Assembly (NCBI RefSeq): GCF_000003815.2
Contig: NC_049986.1
Span: 22,995,301 to 23,059,300, forward strand
From: Branchiostoma floridae
Lineage: Eukaryota > Chordata > Leptocardii > Amphioxiformes > Branchiostomatidae
DNA length: 64,000 nucleotides
Direction of reading: 5' to 3'
Below, one piece after another: positions 49,974 to 59,709 of this stretch. The notes beneath the pieces were generated by a model, which made no database searches, was not told the origin of the DNA, and saw only the letters and a list, made by a program, of their open reading frames with translations. The position numbers and the translations under genes were made by a program. Every line of letters begins with the position of its first letter. Positions within the stretch are counted from its first letter, which is position 1.

Positions 49974-52900
49974 CTAAGGTATGTCCCTTCTCGCATACTG
50001 CACGTCGAGATCGACGGGAGGAGGCGTGGGTGCAGCCGGCGGTTCAGAGGTGCTGGGTTTACCGGCGTTCGGGGTTGGTTCGGGTCTGAAATACAAGCGG
50101 AACAACGATCGGGCGTTTTGATGATGATGATATCATGATGGTGGCTTTTCTATCACCGTATATGTAATGGAGATGAAATCACAATTCTATGAATTATCTA
50201 GAAATGTCGGCTTTTCACCTTGTGGTATTGTGATGTGACGTGTTTGGTGTTACGCTGAACGCTGCAGGCACTGTACCAGGAAGACGAACCGTCCTTACTG
50301 TACCAGGAAGACGAACCGTTCTTGCATTACTAGGAGAACGAACCGTCCGGTGCACGGATGGCGCTGCATGCACTGTCCTAGTAGAACGAACCGTCCTGTG
50401 CACCGGAGCCACCTGTGGCAAAAAAAAAAAACGTTTTGGTATCAGAAATCCGCTACTTCGATCCAACCAAGTAATAAATGTGGGACGTGAGCGCCGCTTT
50501 GATATATTACGTCATCGGTGAAACCCACAAATCCTTGACATAAGATATCAAATCACACCTGATTGGTTGCAGGCTCATCCTCGTAGCAGGTCACGTGTAA
50601 CCTAAAGGTGAAGAAGAGTTCAACAACTCCTGCCATGATCTGGAAGGCTTCCATACTTCTAAAGGATGAATGCCTGCCTGTCCCAGACGGATAGAGCTCG
50701 AGGCGTTCATCGATGTTGTTCTAATAGAATAATGAAAATTGTCAATTCTTACGCAGCATACACCAACTTGTATAAATTGCGAGTAAACATCGAAACAAAT
50801 AATCTAAAACTATACGTACAAGTGATGAAATACTTATGTTAGTAATGTATATTAATATTTCTCAAACAGTGTGTAAAAATACGTGATACGAAATATTAAG
50901 AAGAACATATGCATAGTCAATATCAAGAAGTCATGACAAGGTAAACACCAGCAAATCTCTTTCCAACTTTCACATTTTTTGCTTGGACAAAGTATCAGCA
51001 CCATAATATATGCAACCAAGCTTGGCATTAGGTTGGAAGTAGTCAGAACGGTTTTTGCCATTCCTGTCTTTCGTGACAATTAATTATGTGCAAACTATTT
51101 CACAACCGGTGCTTTTGAATCTACTCCCAATCACATATACCCCCTTTCCACTAGGACGGCGCTCTCACCGCGCTCTCTCTGCGACCTCAAATTTGGAAGA
51201 GCACGTTGGAATTACCAAGGTCGCCATGGAAGCGCGCAGAGAACGCGGTGGGAGCGTCATGGTCGCCATCACCTCCGCGACTGTTTTGAACCTTGTCGGC
51301 GATATGCAACGATGAGCGCAGAGAGAGAGCTCCAAGGGCATAATAAAGAAATTTATGCTGAACACGCTACATGACAGATTTAAGGAAAAACAGCAAGACA
51401 AACATGTATATAAACTTAAGAGTCACGCTGAGTGACTGTACAGTGACCAGAATTGGATTTGTTCACAGCCTTGATTTTATACTTTGAATAATATGTAAGA
51501 CGTAAAATTATGACTTCAAATACAACAAAACACACAAAACGTTAAAAGATTCGTTCTTTGTCTCTGAAATTCGTTAAGTAATCTTTCAAATCTTTGCCAG
51601 CTCATAAAAAGATGCTGACATTGGAGTTTTTCGTCGCGGCGAGAGCGCGCTAGGGTCACCGGAGAGATTCCTTCTCTGCCGTCGCGGCGCTCTCACCGCG
51701 CTCTGGCCAATTTTCCATAGCAGCGAGAGCGCGGTGAGAGCGTATCATTAGTATTGAACTTGAAAAATGTGAAGACCATCACCTGAATAACACCCGCAAT
51801 TGAAATAAAAATCAGGGCAGGTGTGAAGATGATCATGTTGATCCAAGACATGGTCAGTATGACGCCCATCTGAAATAAAGAGACATGTTATGTTTTGTGT
51901 CCTACGAAGTTTTAAGACAAAGGGTGCAGTGTGACGTTCCCGCCGTCAATGTCTGGTGTGCTTCCGTTTTGCCTTGGTTTTCCGAAATCTCATTACAACG
52001 ACATCTCATCAAATCAAATCAAATCAGAGTTTGGCGCAAACAGCTGATTTGTAAGTGTGTCCTGATCCCGTGTGTACCATGTGCATTTGCGACTAATAGA
52101 TGTCTTGAATAATGAGTGCCGAAATGTGTAAATCGCCTCGGTCATCAATACTAATGAGTTTGACATATTTGGAGCAAATTTTCCCTTTGCACAATGGCGT
52201 CTTCGGTGATTGGCTGATGTCTTGTTAGTTGTGACGCCCCCGATACCAAAAACGCGACGGAAGGCAAACTTAAGGTGCACTCTCACTGGACTTGGGGTAC
52301 GCTTGCGGAACTGCGGGGTTCGTTCACTGCGTCACTGTTTTGTTATTTTTCTCCGATTTTTATAACTTAGATATTGCGCAATACGTACAAGTATGACTAA
52401 GAAGACAAAAAAATTCACAACAAATAAGAAAATTCGTTCTTTATCTCTGAAATTCGATGAGTATCTTTCGAACCCCGCAATGTTCCAAGCGTGCCCCAAG
52501 AGAATGAGAGTGCACTTTAGGGGTCTAGAGCGCTGGCTCAAATATGCGTAGGAGAATACACTCACCCGACGTTCGTTTTTTTTCGCTTTGATTGAAATGG
52601 CCAGGCTGCCGACAATCAGGAACTTGACAAATAAAAGACATAACAGGTTTGGTAAATGTATATGAAATAATTTATTGTACCTTCTATGTTTACTTAGCCC
52701 AGGCGACAAGGCATGGGAGGACGTATTTTCTTGTATATCATGTAGCCTGCCTTCCTGCCTAGGCATAAGGCAAGAAGACACACTATGATATACAAGTAAA
52801 TACGTCTTCCCATGTCTAGTCGTCTCGGCTACTTCTATGTGTATATTTCAGATACCTGAGGCTAAGGCTAGGGGGATTCAACAGGGTGTAATTTGCGATC

Positions 52901-53260
52901 AATACACAATACTGACAATCATATGTTGGACATTTCCAGTTGTACGTAACAAAAATATTGTCATTTCGATTTCATCTTTTAGCGAACAACATGTCGACAT
53001 TAATACATACTATGCCCATATCGCTAAAGATATGCAGCATCATGTCAAACGTCATGTTGTATTATGTGAAATAAATTGCTTACGAATATGCTTGTCCAGA
53101 TGCCGGCTCCCAACATATATGGCCTGATGCAGTCGATTTGCCAATCACGGGTTTTCAGACCATGGATGAAGTATACCAACCCAAGGCAGATCGAAAAGAT
53201 GGATAACAGTACATGTTGGATGCCAGCACAGGCAACAGCTTTCTCATCGACCTTCAAGAT
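49974..53260 (-). CDS. Module B: second MS4A module, probably the 3' half of a C-B gene
   Basis: Six exons on the minus strand: 53260-53084 (TM1-TM2), 52622-52566, 51869-51783 (TM3), 50720-50559 (TM4), 50412-50219 (linker) and 50085-49974 (tail, stop TAG). Phases agree and give 262 residues plus stop. TM1 is near HVLLSIFSICLGLVYFI. TM2 runs from MLGAGIWTSIF into FLIVGSLAISI. TM3 is near MSWINMIIFTPALIFISI. TM4 is near FQIMAGVVELFFTF, followed by a Cys/acidic cap and Asn-Gln. The tail is Pro-rich and ends VDLDVQYARRDIP. No start codon lies inside the first exon. An ATG sits 12 bases into the preceding intron (before VLQ), but module D lacks it. There is no promoter block. The phase-0 acceptor at 53260 fits the phase-0 donor of module C at 54323, which would give one eight-pass protein. 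If B is separate, its start is unknown. Confidence 0.7.
50270..50400 (-). repeat. Coding tandem repeats in the linker exon of module B
   Basis: In reading order the exon encodes HRTVRS, TRTVHAA, HRTVRSP, ARTVRLPGTV and RTVRLPGTV. The last two are an almost exact 24-bp tandem unit (ACGGTTCGTCTTCCTGGTAC). The matching exon of D is 86 bases, of A 68 bases, and of B 194 bases. All three keep the same phase, so the expansion added multiples of three. Confidence 0.8.
51137..51210 (+). mobile_element. MITE family A, left-end fragment in an intron of module B
   Basis: TACCCCCTTTCCACTAGGAC continues into CGCTCTCACCGCGCTCTCTC and GCGACCTCAAATTTG, then diverges. Further GAGAGCGCGGTGAGAGCG pieces to about 51740 suggest a composite of broken copies. 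Lies between exons 51783 and 50720. Confidence 0.65.
52271..52519. mobile_element. MITE family B, copy 2, in an intron of module B
   Basis: Inverted ends TTAAGGTGCACTCTCA and TGAGAGTGCACTTTA, with a core sharing CTGCGGGGTTCGTTCACTGC and AAAATTCGTTCTTTATCTC with the copy at 6801-7115. It is about 249 bp, lies 46 bases from the 52566 splice donor, and does not disrupt the exon. Confidence 0.7.
52697..52832. repeat. Foldback in an intron of module B
   Basis: Left arm CCAGGCGACAAGGCATGGGA to about 52741 pairs with right arm from about 52784 (ATGATATACAAG ... CCCATGTCTAGTCGTCTCGG). It lies between exons 53084 and 52622. Confidence 0.7.
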
Positions 53261-54322
53261 CTGCAATACCATGAAACGTTTGTTTGGAAACAACACACAA
53301 GCAGATTTGATACCTTGTTTATGGACGTTGACGCTGAAATTTCTAAAACGTTCAGACAAAAACATTGGCTTTAAAATATGAAAATAATGCTCACTCCCAA
53401 TCTTTTCCATTAGTGGAGTCTCTGATGGGGATACATACAAGAAACGAGGGAATGTTGCTATTTAGGGCGAGTAAAATACTGTCGTTTAATGTTGGGTTGA
53501 ATAAAGTTTCCAAGTTGGGTCTGAAAAGGTTGTCAATTATTTGGGAATTTTTTTGGTCATTGACCCCCACTCAAGGTCGTTGAACCCCACCCTGAAAACT
53601 GTAAGTTCCCTTGCAGGTGCAGGCCTGGACATGTCTATAACTTAATTAGGTAGGCAACCAATGACCTCAAAATCCTGAGGAGGTTTCGGCAGCCAATCAA
53701 CAAGCTTGGTGTTATCTGGAAGCGTCCTTTCATTCACGGGGGTTTTTTTTAAACAAATTCAATTTTGGACAAGGCTGCATATACAAAAGGCCATGTTTTC
53801 ATTGGGAGTATTTCTGGACTGGAGTCTATTTTTCAAGGACCCCATTTAGAACAAGAAAATGATAGCATTACCTTATATCTCAAGATTGTTTACCTTTCTT
53901 ATTTCGGTGGAGGAAGATGATCAAGTAATGAAATGTATGCAAGTGAGGATCTTTAGGTAATTAATGAAAAGCACAAATAAGCAGACGAAAGGCTAAAAAT
54001 CATTTGGCGAAGGTTTAGTTTATAATAAAAATACCTTTAGGTAAAAAGTTCGCTAACGAAAATTACGTTTGGTCGGCCATAATCAATGGTACTTTTCAAC
54101 CACAGTTTAGACCACACCAATTTAAATTTATTTGTTGGTTCTCGGAATTCAAAAAAGTACTGCTAAATTGAAATAGTAACTTGAAAAATGGTACCCATAT
54201 GATAAGTCGTTTAAGAGTTACGGGACTTAGAAGTGGAGGGCCTCAGAAGCCACCCTAACCATTTCCAGGGATTACCCAAAAAGCCCGGTCTGAATAGGGT
54301 TAAAACTGTTTGGCTCGATCAC

Positions 54323-57300
54323 CTGATTGGTCCCCTGCTGATTCCAGAGGCAGCACACGATTGCTATGGAGAAGATGAGCTCCACGATTCCAATAGCTGC
54401 CAGCGTGCCCTCAAGAAAGTTTTTAGTCACATAAAGTTCGAAAAAGTTGTCATGCCTGTCCGGCGAGTCCAAGTCCAAATTCAACTTTTCGAGGTGGTCC
54501 CAGTCAATTGTTCTCTACGTGCGATAGTCAGTTAGATTAGAATGACGGCAAAAATCAGTACTTAAGCGCCCCTTACCTAAGACGGCATTCCGTCGGTATT
54601 TAGAACATCTTTTATAGTAAAACCTTAAGAAGGTAGCGTTGTGACTATTTCAAGATCTCCCCGCTTTTGCGTCGGCAGAGTACCACCAAATCTACTTGCA
54701 AATAACTCACTCAGTCTGTTCTTAAATACTATATAGATCACTGGGCCATATACACTGCATTTACTGTCGAACTTGCAAACTATCTACCTGTCTACACCCA
54801 GCAACTGAAATACCAATCAGGGCAGGTGCGAAGATGATGGTGTTGAGCCAAGACATGGTTTGGGCGGCACCGATCTGAGGTGAAAAGGCATGTCGTGTTT
54901 TTATACAATACACATGTATGCAGAATGGAGTTTTAGGCAATACCAAGCAATAGACAAAGAGTGATATACATGCATATGGATTTTCCATATACTAGTATTA
55001 GGCTTCTATAGCATTCTATGATGTAATATGATATGATGATATGATGTGATACAATATGATATAATATCGCTTTTCCTTTACCCACTTTACGAGATTGTAC
55101 GGCTCGGTACTCATGTCCTCATTGCTTCAAACCCATTTAGACAAACTGCAAGTCGGCCAAAATAGAGCAGCTAGACTGGCAACAGGTGCATGTTGGGACG
55201 CAAACTTAGATGTCTTACTTAATCCGATAAATTGGTCCTCAGTCAAAGAGAGACTATTCACAGGCACTATCAACATATTCCATAAACTAGTAACGGAGAA
55301 ACAGCTAAAATGCAAAGTTTATAGATTCATTAAAACATACAACACTCTTCCCATTCACATCACATCATCAAACTCACATTCAAAGAAAAAATCAGCTTTT
55401 GGACAAAAACTCACAGACATAATTAAACCTCTCCAATTATCTCTTGGTGGTAAACTTTGAATTGACTTCTGTAAAATACATGACCTCTGACCTCTACAAA
55501 ACCCAACATATCAACTTGCATGATATCAAGACAACATGTATGACATAATATGATAATGATGTTATTGATTTACGCTATTTGATTGATTGACATTATATGA
55601 TTGTGCAATTCATTGTATTGTATTTTATTGGATTGTATGTAGAGGACTCCAGGAAGAATGTATTCAACTAATGGAGATTCCTAATAAACAAACAAACAAA
55701 CAAACCCACAGGATTGGCCTTAAATTCACAATCCCGGTCTTGCTTTTGTTTAACATCTACAGTCAAATCTGCTCAAGACGACCACCCGAGGGACGGACAA
55801 AATCGGTCGTTTTGGAGGTGGCCTGTTTGAAGAGTATCTAACTCACAACATGCCCGAGGCACAGTATGAATGGTTTCCGAAATCATCAGTAGACTGCCTC
55901 TGTGACCCCAAATAACCCACCCACATGCATCCGCCGGATCTATTTTGAACGTATCGCATGGCAGTCAAAATTCGACGCAAACTAAACCGATTTTCTCACA
56001 CTAGTTATCATCAAAAAACGATGACACCTCAAGCTTGAAAAAGTGGTCGGCTTGAATGGTTGGTCGCTTGGGCAGGTTTGACTGTATTTTCTAAAATCGG
56101 AGTGCCACAGCAGAGAAACTAAAAAAAACACCAACAGGGACAGTCCTGCACCATTTGAAATTGCATTTGTGATGTCAAGCACACTTTTTTACGCATCGCG
56201 TCTAGAGAATGAAAATACTTGTCAAAATTAGTTCAAAGTGGGTTGATATTTCCACCTACCCGTCGTTCTGTCATTCTCCCCTCACGAAGTGTGAACGCCA
56301 GGATGCCTCCTATCATGAACTTCGCCGGAAACAAAAGAACACAGGTCTTGTAGAGATATCAACATACCAGGTAAAGTAGGCCTATAACACAAGAGAGCGG
56401 CCGCGCACTGGATGAAGGGATAACATACAAAACATCTAGGCAAAGAACCGCAAGATACAGAATGGACTGGAGCTGGTCAACGAAGGGTTACCTCCTTACG
56501 AGTGACGTAACCCTGACATGAGGATAACACAATAGAACACTGCATTACAGTTTAATGATGCCGACGCTCTCATTCACTGTTCTTTGGCCAGTTGTGTCCA
56601 TAAGGCCACACAAATCATGGTTGTTTCCATACTAACATTGATATTGTATGTAATACCTACAAGTAAATACAAAGTAAATAATATCTATACTAATAAGCTT
56701 TGCAGATAATGAAATGAATAATACAATGTATATAAAAATGCATTCCTCTCACAAGCAGGTCCATGCCATTGGCACCCAATAAACAATGATGATTTTTTTT
56801 CGGTAGGGTCCAATTTTACACCACGCTACTTGTAAAATGTCTTTATATGAATGAATGAATGATTTTATTTGTAAAACGTTGCAGCTGGTTAGCTGAATTG
56901 CGAGTTACTTAGAGGAGTCAAGCATATCTTCACATACATAAATTAGTAAAATCAGTGGGAGTAAAATATCTTGACTATTGAATTTGGGCATAAATCTACA
57001 AGGCACTCAGACAATTTACACAAAGAAAATGTTTTAAAAATGCTTGGCTATTACAAAAGAGGAAGATCATGAGCCTACAGAACAAGATCGTTGGTGTATA
57101 GTGACTTCCAAATACACAGGGTACTAATAGTCTATATAGTACTTATAGTCTAATATATGAAAATGAAAACATAGTCCATTGCCAAACTAAATGCATGTGT
57201 CTATATACGCTCTGATTGCATCGTTCAAGACATGCAACATTATGTCAAGCATCGATTAGAGATTTCTTACGAATATCCCTGTCCAGATCCCGGCTCCTAA

Positions 57301-57438
57301 CATCCATAGCCTGAAGCATGGGTGGAATGCCAATTCTTGGGACCCCTCGAGTATCCCCAACATCAGGGCCCCGGCCCCAACGCAGACAGAGAGAAGGGCT
57401 AGGAATGCCTGTAGGCCGCCAAGTGTTCTGATGGCCAT
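54323..57438 (-). CDS. Module C: first MS4A module, probably the 5' half of a C-B gene
   Basis: Four coding exons on the minus strand: 57438-57271 (exon begins at 57452; ATG 14 bases in), 56319-56260, 54874-54788 (TM3) and 54514-54323 (TM4), giving 169 codons. TM1 lies in LQAFLALLSVCVGAGALML. TM2 runs from WMLGAGIWTGIF into FMIGGILAFTL. TM3 is near MSWLNTIIFAPALIGISV. TM4 is near LAAIGIVELIFSIAIV, followed by CCLWNQQGTNQ. The loop before TM4 is long and acidic (LNLDLDSPDRHD). The coding sequence does not stop at 54323: Asn-Gln is followed by a clean donor GTGATC. I see no linker or tail exon before module B, while A, B and D have both. The simplest reading is splicing into module B at 53260. 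Upstream lie a noncoding exon and a promoter block like those of gene A. An intron carries a LINE fragment. Confidence 0.7.
55080..55708 (+). mobile_element. 5'-truncated LINE (non-LTR retrotransposon) fragment
   Basis: A plus-strand frame to the stop at 55460 encodes LDKLQVGQNRAARLATGACW and a following ERLF ... FHKLV segment. This matches the usual end of Jockey/CR1-type reverse transcriptase proteins (LQ..QNRAAR.ITG). The catalytic reverse transcriptase core and endonuclease are missing. After about 230 bp of untranslated sequence it ends in an AAAC repeat (about 55686-55708), as LINE insertions often do. It sits in antisense orientation in the intron of module C between exons 56260 and 54874. 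Confidence 0.75.
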
Positions 57439-57452
57439 GTCCTTATGTTGTC

Positions 57453-58500
57453 CTACACAAAGAAATGACAGTATTGAGTGAAGTGTTAGACAAATTCAAG
57501 ACCATACCTCAACACGTCGAATTACTGGTTCAAAAGGTGCATTTACTTTTCTAAATAGGAAACGATTTTTTCAAACATGTTGTCCTGAACACATATAACA
57601 ACTTAAGAAAAATGGTGGTATCTTTCGTGTCGTTTCTTCAAAGGCAACACTAATGGGGTCCAATGCCCTTCCCCTTTCTTCCGCGTAAACAATCGTATGA
57701 TAAATAGGTTGTTGAATGGACCTTGTTACATTAAAATTTGCCTTTATGGCAAGGATATTTCATACAACAAAAGAACAGGACTCACGTATGTACAAACTGG
57801 TGACGAATGTGTAACAGTAGCCTTAAAAAACTGCAGGAAGAATTTAGGAAAACGCAAATTATAGCCAAGGACTTGTTACAGCCCAGAACTCCGCCTTGAA
57901 GTTCGTCTGGGTACAACCGTATTACTAACGACTAATCAGACAACCTGGTGGATTTGGATTCTTTATATCACAGCATTGGAGAAATGTTTACCTTGTTCCC
58001 CAACGACCTGGAGGTAAAGGGACTATGTAGGTATGTAGGTATCGGAGGACAAACATCAAAGTCTGATTCTGCATTTTTTTGGCTGCTCTATTATCTTTGA
58101 AATTAAATCACCTCGCTATGATGTCTTTGCTATGGCTAACGAACGTCTTGTTAGATTTAGAGTCAGCAAAACAAACTAAAACAAATGATGGTACTAGTAG
58201 GAAAACTGGTTGTATAAACAGATTTAGGCAACGTTTATGCAGTGAGAGCGACGAGTTGATTCTTGATCTTGAAAGCTGATGGTAGCGGTGTGGACCAATA
58301 ACAACTACCTGCAGCGATGGACGATAAAATTTATGGAGACAACTACTCATGCAAAGATTCCGATCAAGCTTGACGAAATGAGTGCATCTTCCAGCAGATA
58401 AGGGACAGTGGGAAGTCAAATACTTCGAATCAACAATAGGTAAATGTAATGTAGTTACCCTTGCCTTGTAGCTTTAGATTGTTGTGAACTCGTCACTAAC
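57453..58500 (-). other. Intron 1 of the C gene
   Basis: Lies between the noncoding exon (a donor GTTAGTG directly follows minus-strand CTTCAG at 58501) and the coding exon at 57452. A second possible donor lies near 58463. No other exon-like segment was seen. The 103-codon frame at 58108-58419 is not splice-consistent. Confidence 0.45.
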
Positions 58501-58670
58501 CTGAAGTTTACCAGTTGTCACCTTGGAGAGTCACCTTGTAGAATGTATATTGATCAAACTTGACGTTGTGCGCATGTCCGTCCATTAAAGGGGTGGAGCC
58601 TTTGCTTAGGCCAATGACGCGTTACATAATTATGTAAACATGACGTAAATGCATCTCACGTGATGTTGTT
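58501..58670 (-). promoter_or_regulatory. Noncoding first exon and promoter-like block of the C gene
   Basis: Homologous to 48876-49070: GTCACCTTGGAGA, GTGCGCATG (58568-58576), AAAGGGGTGGAGCCTTTGCT, a GGCCAATGACGCG stretch with a CCAAT box, TATGTAAACATG and CACGTGATGTTG occur in the same order. Conservation of a noncoding block between two paralogues, and its absence before modules B and D, marks A and C as transcription units with their own promoters. Confidence 0.55.
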
Positions 58671-59709
58671 GTATTACACTTATCAAAGTACCACACGTTT
58701 GAGCCATATAATCTTAAATTGCAGTCCAGTCTCAGGAGACCTACCTACCTACCTACCTCAGGAGACCACATGGTAGTAAATCAGCAAATAGGATTTGTAT
58801 GCTTTATGTCTTAGGTAAGAAAATGATGTTTTCTTACAAATCGTCGTGACAGCAAAGAAATTTATTTCAGTGCTAACGTACCTTTTTTTCGTAAACAAGC
58901 AATACTATTAGAAGTTGCGGTAAGAATGCTTTGTATTTTTTTAGATAACAATGAAGTATAACCGACTTAAACTACGACTGCTGTCTCTGCAAACGTCGCC
59001 GGGTGGCAGTTACATAGTCTAACCTTGACCCCTCTATTTGAGTCTCCATTCGACTCAGTTCGGTGGTACCATGATTGAATAAATGGGGGTGTGGCTTAGT
59101 CATAATGTGTGTAATCAACGCTACTGAACGCTTTATATCCAGAAATTCGTTCACATGAAAACCGGAGGCATTTTTATACGTAGCCAATGCAATTCGCAGG
59201 TAAACACGTCCTTGAAATGTTCAAGGTCACTAACAATGACGTCTAGCTTTTTAATTGTAACATTTCAAATGTTCACAAATATGTCAGCACACATGTAGAT
59301 TCATGTCTGTAAAACATTGTCTGTGTAACAAAAACTCTGCTGTCTGGGGCTGGAAGTAACCCCTCCTTGCATAGGCCTGTCGGATGTTGGGCGGGCTGCT
59401 ATCAGCAAGATTTAATCAAAATCTTATTTACAACACAACAAACTGAAATACTATATATTGTCTAGTTCATCCGCATCAACTGTGTTTGAACAGAAAATGC
59501 AGCTACACTGCTGACCATGATAATAGCCTATGTCTTCAATGAGAGACTAAAATATAACATTTTCACACACTAAGAGTCTACACACACACAAGTCTACTTG
59601 TCTGTTTCTTGCCTATAGCAGTACTCCATGAAGGTGGGCTCCATTTGACATAATACAAAAACACAATTAGAATCGGTTAAGCAAAAAGGCCACTCCAAGC
59701 TGAACTCGA
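58671..59709. other. Intergenic: upstream of C and 3' flank of D
   Basis: Contains a CTAC microsatellite (58741-58758). Its right part, from about 59535, matches the 3' flank of module B. A 71-codon minus-strand frame (58972-59187) shows nothing recognisable. Confidence 0.45.

Noticed and set aside
53045-53440. Separate start for module B upstream of its first exon (131-codon frame)
   Set aside because: The frame is open through the intron by chance. The ATG nearest the exon is replaced by TTG in the paralogous module D, and the conserved splice acceptor argues for exon use. It is not fully excluded.
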